Assembly (NCBI GenBank): GCA_032718475.1
Contig: JAUCBJ010004402.1
Span: 1-64,000 of the forward strand
Direction: 5' to 3'
Source of the DNA: Nemertoderma westbladi
Taxonomy: Eukaryota; Xenacoelomorpha; Nemertodermatida; Nemertodermatidae
DNA length: 64,000 nucleotides
Shown here: one piece after another, positions 1-10,097 of the stretch
Position numbering within the stretch: position 1 is the stretch's first letter
Layout: each line of letters opens with the position of its first letter
Notes under the pieces: model-generated
Told to the model about the DNA's origin: nothing
What the model saw: only the letters and a program-made list of their open reading frames with translations
The model's database searches: none
Made by a program: the position numbers and the translations under genes

Positions 1-366
1 TAAAAGATTCTTCACAAAAAAAACACTGCTGTTCTGCTTTTACTTGTAGGCCTATCGGTAACATGTTTCTGGGTTTATAGATTGCAGTATTTTGCTTAAA
101 AAAAGACTGTCTGTCTAGCGGCAGTTAGTGCAACTCAGCAATGACCATAGGTTACTCCTACCAAATTTCAGATGAATCTGATGGTTGGTTCTATAATTAC
201 AGCTACTTTTACGTTTCAGTCAATTCGCCTCCTAGCGGCAGACAGATGAACTACAGAAGTCTGTATCTCTGTAAAATTTCTGCTAAACTTTTGATAGACT
301 ATATGAGTGTAAAAAGTTTGCAAAAAGTAAAAAGTATTTACGTGGCACGCACCACAACTACTGAAC
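1..366. other. No gene recognised
   Basis: AT-rich sequence with no recognisable coding exon or RNA. An open frame starting at 141 runs through it into the LINE insertion, but the part before position 378 lies outside the element and resembles nothing I know. Confidence 0.5.
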
Positions 367-377
367 TATCGGTGCAC
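367..377 (+). repeat. Target-site duplication of LINE copy 1 (left)
   Basis: TATCGGTGCAC here is repeated at 1014-1024 directly after the (TAG)n tail, which marks target-primed insertion of the element between them. Confidence 0.85.
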
Positions 378-971
378 ATGCTTGAGCATGTGGACGACTT
401 CTGTTACCTGGGATCATGGATCCGGAAGTCAGGTGAGGACCTTCGAATACGTAAGGGAAAGGCATGGGCAGCTTTGAATAGGCTTTCCAGGATTTGGAAG
501 TCACCGAGAATTAATCGGAAACTTAAGGTCCGATTATTTAGAGCAGCAGTAGATCCAGTACTCCTCTATGGGAGTCCATGCTGGGCTCTAACTGCTAAGG
601 ACACAAAATCTCTGGATGGCACATTCACAAGAATGCTACGCCGGGTTCATTGTGTCAAGTTCAATGCACACATCTCCAACCAGACACTATATAACATTGG
701 AGGTGTCTCATTGGTTCCCCCAAGCTTGACACTAGAACAAAATCGCCTCCGCTTTGCAGGACATTGCTTTCGCCGTGAGGACCAGCCAGTGCATAATCTT
801 GTACTTTGGCAGCCTCATGGAGTGAATAAGCATGGTGGACAGCGCATGACTTTCTTGAGACGCATCTTAAAGGACACTGGCCTTGAAGATGCGGATGATC
901 TAGCAAATGTCATGGGTGATAGGGAGTTGTGGCGGTGCAATTTTGTTGACAAGCCGGCACAGCATTCTTAA
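378..971 (+). CDS. LINE reverse-transcriptase C-terminal fragment, copy 1
   Basis: The 197-residue frame begins with an ATG at the first base of the insertion and ends at TAA 969-971. It corresponds to the part of a non-LTR retrotransposon polyprotein that follows the catalytic reverse-transcriptase core: near the start is the FCYLGSWI segment, then a basic AWAALNRL stretch, the LLYGSPCW segment common to thumb/post-RT regions, and a 'DGTFTRMLRR' type helix. No catalytic FADD box is present, so it cannot be an active polymerase. The open frame continues upstream to an ATG at 141, but that part is flanking DNA. It is either a dead fragment or the product of a short LINE-derived retroposon. I cannot place the LINE clade firmly (RTE- or CR1-like are candidates). 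Confidence 0.75.
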   Translation: MLEHVDDFCYLGSWIRKSGEDLRIRKGKAWAALNRLSRIWKSPRINRKLKVRLFRAAVDPVLLYGSPCWALTAKDTKSLDGTFTRMLRRVHCVKFNAHISNQTLYNIGGVSLVPPSLTLEQNRLRFAGHCFRREDQPVHNLVLWQPHGVNKHGGQRMTFLRRILKDTGLEDADDLANVMGDRELWRCNFVDKPAQHS

Positions 972-1013
972 AAATGCAGCTGCAATGCAGCATGCCGATC
1001 CTAGTAGTAGTAG
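378..1013 (+). mobile_element. 5'-truncated LINE insertion, copy 1
   Basis: A 636-bp insertion whose boundaries are fixed by an 11-bp direct repeat TATCGGTGCAC at 367-377 and 1014-1024 (the next A also matches). The 3' end is a short (TAG)n tail at about 1002-1013, the microsatellite-type end seen on several non-LTR retrotransposon clades. It is nearly identical to the insertion at 2183-2827 and has a diverged relative on the minus strand near 12.04-12.35 kb. The upstream parts of the LINE (endonuclease and catalytic reverse transcriptase) are absent. Confidence 0.88.
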
Positions 1014-1025
1014 TATCGGTGCACA

Positions 1026-1590
1026 AAATACTGCAATCAAAATACACATGCAGGTGTGGCTGGTACACTGGTAAAAGCAGTGCCCCATCAGCAGTGTTTA
1101 GAATAATGTAATCTTAATTTAACGACATCTTATAAGCAAATAAATTTATAATGAATGAAATTACCATATTAATTTCAATATTAATTTTCACCTGTCTGCA
1201 TGGATTGTTGTTTTTAGATTATTTTTCATTTTGAGGTCCAGTTCGCCACACGTTCGGTCCATATTCGTGTAGAGTACTATACTACACTGCGTTCGTTCGT
1301 GGTGAAATACTTGGCTTGGGACACTGTGAAATTTGCAAATGTACCTGTACTTTATATTGTAAACAGTTACCTGAATTTCTCACATATCCAGAAACACTTC
1401 CAACTTCAGATTATTAAATCTCCCATTTGTTTTTATTATTGACTGGCCATATTTTGTATTTGTTCACACTTATACGACAATATGGTTTTCATTCCATTTT
1501 CCAGAATTTTGTTATTTACAATTTTATTTAGGCCGCCTACATATTTCCATTCTTCAGCACATTTCAGTAGTATTTCCTGGTCTACCTTTT
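1026..1590. other. No gene recognised
   Basis: AT-rich sequence between LINE copy 1 and the SINE-like head. I see no coding exon, RNA or clear repeat. Confidence 0.5.
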
Positions 1591-1593
1591 ACC

Positions 1594-1672
1594 TGAGCCA
1601 CTGGCTGAATGATTAGATAGAGCGGCAGAATTCCAACCCGGAGGTCACCAGTTCGATCCAAGCTGGACGTTA
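1594..1672 (+). mobile_element. tRNA-derived SINE head (Pol III promoter)
   Basis: The stretch contains an A-box-like TGGCTGAATGATTAGA from 1602 and a B-box-like AGTTCGATCC at 1650-1659, separated by a distance normal for tRNA. Around the B box, CCAG...CTGG can form a T-arm. An AGAGCGGCAGAATTCCAACC segment lies between them, as in many tRNA-derived SINEs. The cloverleaf is imperfect and there is no clear functional anticodon arm, so a SINE or tRNA pseudogene is more likely than a working tRNA. The 3' end of the SINE is not delimited; the following ~100 bases may be its body. Confidence 0.55.
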
Positions 1673-1676
1673 TTGC

Positions 1677-2174
1677 GAAGCTGTGTTCAACGACAGTTAT
1701 AATAATATTAAACCACTCATTCGTCCAAAAATACCAATAATTGTAAAAGTATCGATCGCATTTCTCTATGGGTGTAACTGTGCTGTGCTGCCTAAATTTG
1801 AAACTACAATAGAGTGTAGTAATAATCATAGTGGCCGTGGAGGTTCATCGTTAATATACACTATACGGGCTCTCATTGTAGCGAGTGGCTATAGACGAAC
1901 ATTTCTGCGATTAAAATACTTTAACTTAGCCAACCTTTCGATCGCTAGAGGGCTACATGTCTACACATTAAATGTCCTCCCATTTCATTTCTTTTAATTC
2001 GACCAAGCTCAAACTTAGCAGTTATGTACTTGGCCATCAGCTGTGTCTTTCAACGGACGCTAATCCGCCTGCACTTGTAAAGGCTGCCGCTAGAGGGCGA
2101 AATGTCTCATAGTAAAATTCTTAACTCATTTAGTGATTTCGTTTAAGCTGAAACTTGTGAGATACTGTATCTTT
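1677..2174. other. No gene recognised
   Basis: Possible SINE body followed by unique sequence. It holds an open frame of about 100 codons (1683-1997) with no recognisable similarity. Confidence 0.4.
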
Positions 2175-2182
2175 GTGGGACG

Positions 2183-2827
2183 CTCTATGCTTGAGCATGT
2201 CGACGACTTCTGTTACCTGGGATCATGGATCCGGAAGTCAGGTGAGGACCTTCGAATACGTAAGGGAAAGGCATGGGCAGCCTTGAATAGGCTTTCCAGG
2301 ATTTGGAAGTCACCGAGAATTAATCGGAAACTTAAGGTCCGATTATTTAGAGCAGCAGTAGTTCCAGTACTCCTCTACGGGAGTCCATGCTGGGCTCTAA
2401 CTGCTGAGGACACCAAATCTCTGGATGGCACATTCACAAGAATGCTACGCCGGGTTCATTGTGTCAAGTACAATGCACACATCTCCAACCAGACACTATA
2501 TAACATTGGAGGTGTCTCATTGGTTCCCCCAAGCTTGACACTAGAACAAAATCCCCTCCGCTTTGCAGGACATTGCTTTCGCCGTGAGGACCAGCCAGTG
2601 CATAATCTTGTACTTTGGCAGCCTCATGGAGTGAATAAGCATGGTGGACAGCCCATGACTTTCTTGAGACGCATCTTAAAGGACACTGGCCTTAAAGATG
2701 CGGATGATCTAGCAAATGTCATGGGTGATAGGGAGTTGTGGCGGTGCAATTTTGTTGACAAGCCGGCACAGCATTCTTAAAAATGCAGCTGCAATGCAGC
2801 ATGCCGATCCTAGTAGTAGTAGTAGTA
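2183..2827 (+). mobile_element. 5'-truncated LINE insertion, copy 2
   Basis: A second insertion of the same LINE subfamily, delimited by an 8-bp direct repeat GTGGGACG at 2175-2182 and 2828-2835. It ends in a (TAG)n tail from about 2811. Its target duplication differs from that of copy 1, so it is an independent insertion and not a segmental duplication of copy 1. It starts only about four bases further upstream in the element than copy 1. Confidence 0.87.
2187..2780 (+). CDS. LINE reverse-transcriptase C-terminal fragment, copy 2
   Basis: A 197-residue frame from the ATG at 2187 to TAA, collinear with the frame at 378-971 and differing at only a handful of residues. It carries the same FCYLGSWI, LLYGSPCW and DGTFTRMLRR segments and lacks the catalytic reverse-transcriptase boxes. 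The frame is open upstream to an ATG at 2133, but that part is flanking DNA. Both copies stay open over their full length, which fits either recent insertion or selection on the peptide; the first needs no extra assumption. Confidence 0.72.
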   Translation: MLEHVDDFCYLGSWIRKSGEDLRIRKGKAWAALNRLSRIWKSPRINRKLKVRLFRAAVVPVLLYGSPCWALTAEDTKSLDGTFTRMLRRVHCVKYNAHISNQTLYNIGGVSLVPPSLTLEQNPLRFAGHCFRREDQPVHNLVLWQPHGVNKHGGQPMTFLRRILKDTGLKDADDLANVMGDRELWRCNFVDKPAQHS

Positions 2828-2835
2828 GTGGGACG

Positions 2836-4114
2836 GTAAGCCTAATCGATCTGCAGTTCTCTGCTAGAAGCGAATGTAACTGAAGGTGTAGTTCCTGTTC
2901 TTAACTACTGCAGCGTAAGCAGAGTGAATGAATAGTTAGCGAGCTTAGCATATTGTTACCGCTCGTCTGTCGTCGAATGTTTGAAGGACAATATAATTAA
3001 CTACACAGTCAGTGTATGCAATGGTTGGAAATGAAATAGTGATACCATTACAGCCGTGAGCTAAGTATGCAAAATAATCCACTCTGCTGACATTTGGACA
3101 CTACAGAACTAAATAACATAGCTACAGACAACACGGCCCTGGCCTATAGGAAATATAGTTAACCATAACCTACTGTGCTATGGATATCTTTAGTAGGTCA
3201 TGAACATGAGGGTATGGAAACAATATTACAGAATTTTGAATCACATCATTTGAGTGTTGCCATGACATTTTTTTTCAGTCGCTGACCTTAGACTGTTTTA
3301 AATGACTTGCCGTGGATATGCGGAGCCGAAACTTGGCAGAATTACTTTTAGGATTGCGATCTACTGTTTTACTTACAGTACCCATCCCGTCTTTGTGAGG
3401 AAGTTGATAATTCCGCAGTTCTCTAGCCTGCCCCTAGAGCAATCGAGATCAACAAGATTCCACGAAAAGATCTGATGACTGAAGGGGTTTGCTTTATTCT
3501 GTACGTGTCTATGGTGATGGGGTACCCTGTACCTTTACGCACATTGTTGTCACTTATGGGAGATTCAGCAAAAAATGTGTTTTTTGAAATTCGTCAATGA
3601 AATCGATTCAACGAAATCCAACAAAATACTTTAAATATTGTAGTAAAATTATTCCACTCTGTTAAAATGAGCACAAAAAAATAAATAACCAAACACAAAA
3701 ACGTATAAAAAATAAAAACTACATGATGCAAAACCCAAAAGTTACACAAAATGGACCGGATGATTTATATCTGGTATGTAACAGTAGGAGTAGCTACTAA
3801 GTACATATTTAATATATGATAATGTGCTGGTTCTTTCGTGAATTTCCGAAATGCTTATTTTGGAAACTATTTATTAAAACTGAGTGCAACGATATTTGAA
3901 AAGGAGACGCCTACGGCATTAACGTCACTTAAACGACTGGTTTAGAACATATTGAACGATATATTATAAATAACACGACCAGTAAGACGACCTACCTAAT
4001 AGCTAATCAGCAGCATACGTAACAATCGGAGGACCTACAGTCTGTTATTATCGCTTGACTATCACTATTATCACCAATGTAAAATAAAGATTAAGAACTG
4101 TCATTGTTGTCATT
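2836..4114. other. No gene recognised
   Basis: About 1.3 kb of AT-rich sequence with no exon, RNA or repeat that I can support. Confidence 0.5.
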
Positions 4115-4145
4115 GGGGAGGGGGAGGGGGGGGGGGGGGGGGGGG
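4115..4145 (+). repeat. Poly-G tract
   Basis: 31 bases consisting of G except for two A interruptions near the left end. It has enough G-runs for G-quadruplex formation and is prone to length error in sequencing. It lies about 450 bp downstream of the TMED10-like stop codon, where a transcript of that gene would read it as poly-C. Confidence 0.95.
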
Positions 4146-4597
4146 TCGATCGGTTTGGAACCTATTTAATTCCAACTTTTAATTTAAAAACATTTAAATT
4201 GTTTCGTGACAGGAGAGTCTGGAAATTAAACAATTAAATCCCAAATAATTACTAAAACCCACCCTAACATACAATACATAGTTACGTAGAACCGATGTAG
4301 TAAATTAAGTAAGTAGTCTATAATCCAGCATTACTGAAAGAACTCACGCGCAGTTATTGGGCAAAAAATTATCGACTTTAAAAATAAGTTAGTTTCTTTA
4401 GAAGTCAAGATAGTTTTCGCATTTTCATTACAAACCAACACCCCACTAACAGCAACCGGTTACCACAGCAACACAAATACAAAAATAAGGATCGATGAGG
4501 AAAATGAGGATTTAGAAGGTTTAGGTAGAGTCGGAACATCCGCCGAACGTAACCGGACGACCAGTAGTGGAAGGAAGGACAGACGTACCGGTACCGA

Positions 4598-5224
4598 CTA
4601 TTCGATAAGCTTTTTAGCTTTAAAGTATCGTCGCAGATAGAAAACCTGCCAGGTTGCTAAACTCAGCAGACACACCATACTGAGTACGCTGAAGAGCAGA
4701 ACCCTAGAGTTGGTGGACTCGTTGGTGTCTCGCATCTCCTCCTCGCGAGCCTTCATGTAGGAGAAGTCGCTGACGATGGCCTTGGATAGATCTTCGAGAC
4801 GACGTAACTCAACCTCCAACGGCTTGAGCTTCTCGGCCTTGGCGATGTCCTCGTAGTTACGGGCTTCCACGCCGTGCTTCAGGTCGATACTAGCCTCTCG
4901 CGCCTCCACCCGCATGTTGGTGGGGACACGCGAGTTGAAACAGACGGAGATTGTGTCGTAATCGTCGGTTGTGAATGCGAACTTCCCTTTGCCGGCGTCG
5001 TCCTTCTGGTAAAGGACGTGGCCGACAGAGTCGGTCACTTCTAGGAGGGTCGAGTGCCCCGGCGAGTCGCTAAGTTCGTACTCACCAGTTACTAGGACGT
5101 CCTTGTGGATTTCTTCTTTTAAACATTTCTTTATGTTGGCTGGAAGATGGAATGATATAGCGCCAATGTGTTGAAGACAAGAAATACACCACAACAGAGC
5201 GATGAAAATTACATTTAAATCCAT
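4598..5224 (-). CDS. TMED10: p24-family cargo receptor, TMED10-like (p24 delta / Tmp21)
   Basis: A complete 208-residue type I membrane protein of the p24 family, which cycles between ER and Golgi in COPI and COPII vesicles and helps select cargo such as GPI-anchored proteins. Visible in order: a signal peptide (about 1-22), a GOLD domain with the conserved cysteine pair C34 and C95, a coiled-coil-like segment (about 125-165), one transmembrane helix (about 175-195), and the cytosolic tail [13 protein letters not shown] (196-208). The KKLIE ending is the dilysine COPI signal typical of the delta/TMED10 subfamily; the usual Phe-Phe COPII motif reads Tyr-Phe here. Length is close to the family norm of about 210-220. 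The ATG at 5222-5224 opens directly onto the signal peptide. The whole coding region is one exon, whereas vertebrate TMED10 is split by introns. No poly-A tract follows it, so it is either a natively intronless gene or an old intact retrocopy. Confidence 0.93.
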   Translation of the reverse strand: MDLNVIFIALLWCISCLQHIGAISFHLPANIKKCLKEEIHKDVLVTGEYELSDSPGHSTLLEVTDSVGHVLYQKDDAGKGKFAFTTDDYDTISVCFNSRVPTNMRVEAREASIDLKHGVEARNYEDIAKAEKLKPLEVELRRLEDLSKAIVSDFSYMKAREEEMRDTNESTNSRVLLFSVLSMVCLLSLATWQVFYLRRYFKAKKLIE

Positions 5225-6582
5225 TGTCAGATTGTATTACAGTAGGCCAATTATAGTTATAGGCCTAGGCCTATATACTGATATAAGGAATATTAAATTT
5301 ATTTAAGGAGTGTGCAGATTTTGGAATGAAATTGTAGGCCCTATTCATAAATACAGAAATAAGAAACCCAGCTCAAAACGTTCTTATTTCTGTATTTACA
5401 GTACCGGTACTTGCTGACTTGTATTTATAGTATAGTTGTATTTATAGTACCGGTAGTATTTATGTGCTGATGTGTACAATTTCGATGTCTTAAATAAGGT
5501 AAATTTAAAAAATCCCTCTTATTTAGGATAGGAACAGATCGCATTTTGGTGCAATATTAAAACGCTTGTAGAAAAAAATCGGACGGTGAAGGTGAAATGT
5601 TTTTTGGTTTTTTGCATTATGTTCAAGAAAGACCCCACTTTTATATTATGAAATAAAATTATGCGGTAGGCCTATTTTTTCCTGAAACAAGTTATTGCAT
5701 GTTATGACGAAAAAATATCCAAAAAAGGGCCAAAAAACGAAAACCCTAAATAAGAGCCATTTTCCTTAAATAAGAACCCACTTTTGGAGCTTATTTAAGG
5801 GCATGTGCCCAACTGAAAATTGATGATCTCGATCTCCCTGACTCTGCACTCCTGACTGTAGGCCTATATAGCTGATCTACTGATCTAGGCGCCAGGCAGC
5901 CAGGCCTATAGAGTAGAAAGACAGCTGGACCCGGAACCTGCCATTCAGCGCCATATAGCAGCATAGGCAGATAGGCCTACCGGCTACCATCTGCCACTGC
6001 CATCCAGTCAGTGTGTCAGTCCGTCAGTCTCCAACTCCAGTCCGCCAGTGAACCAGTACCGCAGTACGCTACGCAGTACGGTCAGTCAGACGGTATCGGC
6101 TATTGCTGTATTGCAGTATTGGTTGGTACCGTACGGGTACCGGTCTGCCAGTACTGCAAACTGTAGTATACAATACACCTTCAACTTCCTTCAAGCTTCT
6201 GTTCTGAGCTTGGCCTTGGCTGCTTGATCAGAGTCAGGCAGTTAGTCAAGTGATGTGTGCTGAACTGACAAGTGATGTGACGTGTGCTATGCAGCTACTG
6301 TATGCGGTGCATGCAACGTGCATTGTAATGTACGCAAAAGCCAATTGGGGTGTCGTTTCAGCCTTCTCATAGGGTTAATGTTAAATTAATATTGAAAAAT
6401 TAGTGCCGAAAAGTAACAATTTTACTGTAAACTGTGTTCCTAAATTTAGTTTATTGTTTTTGTTAAAAGTCCGTATTCGTATCGTATGAATACTATAGGC
6501 CTACGTATCGTATCGTACAACCCCCTATTAGCAGATTAGTCAGTATGTCGTTAACATCAATTATCATCTCATGAATACGATA
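5225..6582. other. Upstream flank of the TMED10-like gene; no other gene seen
   Basis: Contains a short perfect hairpin (5348-5398) and, at roughly 5850-6320, a simple-sequence-like stretch dense in CAGT, GTAC and TAGGCC words. Promoter elements and any 5'-UTR exon of the TMED10-like gene should lie here, but I cannot pin them down. Confidence 0.4.
5348..5398. repeat. Perfect 18-bp inverted repeat (hairpin)
   Basis: The arm at 5348-5365 (TAAATACAGAAATAAGAA) is exactly complementary to 5381-5398, with a 15-bp loop between. No gene or known terminator lies against it; it could be a miniature element remnant or a DNA/RNA hairpin. Confidence 0.85.
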
Positions 6583-6834
6583 GGCATTCCAAAGTTGCAT
6601 GTATTTGCTTCCACTGCAGACAATTTATTATATTTAGTAAATACACCATGTTCTAGAACATAATGCCAATGTTTGAATATCCATACTACTGTAGTATTCA
6701 TCTAGGCATTGCATTGTGGCCTATCTAATTATGAGATAAACAAAAATGTTCCATAATATTGTGCATTATTTATTGAATATAATAAATGATGAAATGTCCT
6801 GCAGTGGAAGCAAATAACGCAACTTTCGAATGCC
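6583..6834. mobile_element. MITE-like element with ~38-bp terminal inverted repeats
   Basis: GGCATTCCAAAGTTGC... at 6583-6620 is matched in inverted orientation by ...GCAACTTTCGAATGCCC at about 6797-6834, with only a few mismatches over 38 bp. Inside the termini, weaker complementarity continues (AT-rich blocks near 6625-6645 and 6770-6790). No coding capacity and no clear target duplication. A non-autonomous DNA transposon or foldback remnant is the best reading. Confidence 0.65.
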
Positions 6835-7145
6835 CAACTCTGCTATTTCCCAACCAAGTGTAAATATTTTTACAAGTTTGTAATCTATGTACGGCCATCT
6901 TTCAACTACAGTACTGTAGTACCAACAAAATAACTAAGATTGAAGAATAACTGCTGTACGACTTGTGCAATCGATGCCTTTTTAAACACTTGTACTGTAC
7001 GTACAGTTATAGAGTGAAACCAAAAATAAAAATTCTGGCTCACCCACTGAGGAGGGAGATAAAACTAACTCAGTTTCAAATTTCATGCAATCTAAATACA
7101 AGTACAAATGCAAATACAAGTTCCACCTTGGTGTACTGTACACTC
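6835..7145. other. No gene recognised
   Basis: AT-rich spacer between the MITE-like element and the 1-kb foldback, with no supported feature. Confidence 0.5.
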
Positions 7146-8170
7146 TTACGGTGATTTTATTGGTAAAATCTGCATCGCTATACGACTTTTAATTTTTGAG
7201 ATACAGCTATTTAAATATTCCACTAATTTAATAAAATTATTAGTTAATATAATAAATATATTTAAATAACTAAATATATATCTAATTCTTAACTATTTTC
7301 TAATTATGCAGAAATGCAGAAATGGATTCAGCGTAATTTTTAGACCTTAGAACATGTCTTAATTATCGATTATAACCAATTGGTTATTGATTATTGACAT
7401 AATAAATATTAACCAATAGGAGATGGTTTAGCGCAAAATTCAAACTCAAATGTTTACCTGCATTTTCTCAAATGTGCTTATTTTATACTAAAAATCTATC
7501 TCCTCCGCCATTTGTTAACGGATTTTCATTCTGTTTTTTGGACATTGTAGGTAAAGATTGTGTCTACAGAATAATGGGGCAGATTTTCAAAATTTTGCTG
7601 CAATAAAAAGTTATGACGTGACAAATGTCATTTTTTCATAAAATTTTGATTTTTTCGAAAAGATAAGATTGATGACGTCATAACTTCTGACTCAGGCAAA
7701 ATTTTGAAAATCTGCCCATTATTTTGTAGACACAATCCTCAGCTACAACCTCCCACAAAAAAATTGAAATCCGTTAAGAAATGGCAGAGGAGATAGATTT
7801 TTAGTAAAAAATAAGCACATTTGAGAAAAATGCAGGTAAACATTTGAGTTTGAATTTTGCGCTAAACCATCTCCTATTGGTTAATATTTATTATGTCAAT
7901 AATCAATAACCAATTGGTTATAATCGATAATTAAGACATGTTCTAAGGTCTAAAAATTACGCTGAATGCATTTCTCCAGTGATAATTAGAAAATAGTTAA
8001 GAATTAGAGATATATTTAGTTATTTAAATATATTATTATTAAATATTATATTAACTAATAATTTTATTAAATTAGTGGAATATTTAAATAGCTGTATCTC
8101 AAAAACTAAAAGTCATATAGTATACAGTAGTACATATAGTTAGCAGATTTTACCATTAAAATCACCGTAA
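7146..8170. mobile_element. 1-kb foldback (long palindromic) element
   Basis: The two halves are near-complementary over almost the full length. The left arm starts TTACGGTGATTTTATTGG at 7146 and the right arm ends with its complement, CCGTAA, at 8170. Inner landmarks pair too: CCAATTGGTTATTGATTATT near 7376 with its complement near 7900, and GCAGATTTTCAAAATTTTGC near 7580 with its complement near 7690. The short unpaired centre lies around 7620-7670. Arms are about 480-500 bp with scattered mismatches and small indels, so the element is not freshly formed. It has no coding capacity, and the flanks (CACTC and AATTC) show no target duplication. Confidence 0.85.
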
Positions 8171-8838
8171 AATTCTGTATTAGATAAAATTAAAAATAAA
8201 AAACGTCTAAATTTTACCGTTGTTTCGGTGCAACTGAAATTTAATTTAAAGGCCAGGACGATTATAGGCCTACATTATATTACATTTTTTTGTATTAGGC
8301 CTGTGATACATAAAAGATAACTATGTTGTATATGGGAGGGGCGTGGGGTTGTAGTCTAATAATATTTATCGCAAGGCATAATTTTGAATAAATTTGGAAT
8401 CTAAAATCGCTCTTTGAAATAATTATAGGCCTATTTTATGAAATCGCATTTCCAACTACAGTATACATCTAAAATCGTTCTTAAATACAAATGTAATTAA
8501 GAAACGATTTAATAATTAAAATTCCGATTTTTAACTTTCGGTATTACATTTATATGAAGAAAGTTGCGGTTTTTTCTGAAGAGAAAGCCCCCAGTTGAAT
8601 AATTAGTATTGGAATCTCCATCATTTTGTCCCATCGAAATAATAACAAGTGTAAATAATAGATGTGTATAATAATACTGTATTCCATATTTCGTTTAATA
8701 TAATATGACTATTGCATTAAGTAATATAATACATTATATACTACAGTGCTACCTTCACCAACCCTACCAATACCCGGTAATTCACCAGCAACCCACCCCG
8801 ATTGTAATTGGCGATCTGAGCTGATTTGAGTTTTGGAG
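8171..8838. other. No gene recognised
   Basis: AT-rich flank between the foldback element and the gypsy remnant, with no supported coding or RNA feature. Confidence 0.5.
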
Positions 8839-9610
8839 TCACCAGGTCAAGTAGCTGACGGCTCTGCGCGCTGTGGCGAGCTGGTACTGTATACGTGTCC
8901 GCATGGGGTGGCCGAACATTATCTCATCTGGGGAGAGACTATTTTCCGTCTGACAGTTTCTGAGTTCCAGAACACCCTCATGCAAAGTTGTAGTGTTGTG
9001 TTGTAAGACCCCCCTGTCTTTGTTAATAAAGTGTTGAGGGCCTTCACGTTCACAGATATGTCTTGGCGTGTCCTTTCCCCTGAGGATACTCCACAAAGGA
9101 GAGTACCGGGGTGACCCCCCCCCCCCCCCCCCCAAGTCCCATAGGAAGTCCACCGTGGTCTTTGTCTTTAAGGGGGTCCGGGTCCCTGCATCCGACCCGA
9201 TGTAGGGATACCGTATCGTATGAACCACTCACGCAACGATGTAATGATTTACAGGGAAGTGGGAGGACCTGCATATGGTAAAGTTCGGGCCAGCCACTGT
9301 AACGCTCCACCATCCATGGCGAGGTAGTGACAGACTGTCTAGCGAGAAAAAGTCCGCAGAGACGACTTCAGAGCTCCGACTGGGAGGGGGCTCCCAGGCT
9401 CCGCTAGGAAGGGTTCTTCCGGCTGGGTAGTCTGATAGTGTAGGCAGGAGGGGAAACTGGCCACAGAAATCTCGAATGTTGTTTGTCAGACCGGGCCAGT
9501 AGAGTAGACGCACTGGCGCTCCCGCCGCGCCGTAAGGATTTGTCTTCACCCTGGTGGGGCACATGTAGTCGCCCCAGGGTATTTTTTCGAGCAGCTGCTG
9601 GAATAATCTT
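8839..9610 (-). pseudogene. Ty3/gypsy-type integrase remnant, frameshifted
   Basis: Three overlapping minus-strand frames carry successive parts of a retrotransposon integrase. Reading downward from 9564 there is YWPGLTNNIRDFCG, the segment around the zinc-binding HHCC domain; the second Cys pair expected just after it reads QFPLL, so zinc binding is lost. Then comes SADFFSL, the position of the first catalytic Asp of the DDE core. After a frameshift near 9310, the frame at 9050-9313 continues with YSGWPELY, and the frame at 8839-9228 holds VGSDAGTRTP-like and GVLQHNTTTLHEG segments and a final 'MFGHPMRTRIQ'. A 19-base C run (9115-9133) sits inside and may cause one of the shifts. No LTRs, protease or RT were found nearby, so this is an isolated dead fragment. 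Confidence 0.8.
9115..9133 (+). repeat. Poly-C tract (19 C)
   Basis: An uninterrupted homopolymer inside the decayed integrase, read as poly-G on the coding strand (a run of glycines). Its length is likely to be unstable or mis-sequenced. Confidence 0.95.
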
Positions 9611-9937
9611 TGTGTATTTCCAAAACATTCGTTTTCAAATTTTCGGGAAGTCCAAATATTGGGCGCTCCTTAATTTTTTATCTTAATTCCATGAAGTTAT
9701 TTTATAAAATCTAAATCAAATTACCAAGGAGTGCAGTGGTAACATCGCCACCAGTTGAACATTTGACAATCTTAATACTACAATAATAAATCAAAACAAC
9801 AATACAAACGTTTATGAAAGGCTTTATAATGTAATAATGTAATTGTAATGTAATTGCAATAATGGAAACCGTAACTCAGAACTTCAAAGAATCCAAAATA
9901 CATAATGCCCATCTTACATATAGTCTAAAAGATGTTA
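9611..9937. other. No gene recognised
   Basis: AT-rich sequence between the integrase remnant and the 15-bp minisatellite. Confidence 0.5.
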
Positions 9938-10097
9938 GGACAATTGCGACCTGGATAATTGCGACCCGGACAATTGCAACCCGGACAATTGCGACCCGGT
10001 CAATTGCGACCCATGATTTTAGAAAAAAGAGATGGGTCTCAATTGACCGGGTCGCAATTGTCCGGGTCGCAATTGTCCGGGTCGCAATTGTCCGGAT
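9938..10097. repeat. 15-bp minisatellite arranged as an inverted pair, array 1
   Basis: Units of CAATTGCGACCCGGA/T run rightward from 9941 to about 10012. After a spacer ending in AGAGATGGGT, the complementary unit GGGTCGCAATTGTCC runs from about 10033 to 10097. The array therefore folds into a long hairpin. CAATTG at the heart of the unit is itself palindromic. A second array with the same unit lies at 10290-10490. Confidence 0.9.

Noticed and set aside
1594-1672. Functional tRNA gene
   Set aside because: A and B boxes are present, but the arms pair poorly and no credible anticodon stem-loop is visible.
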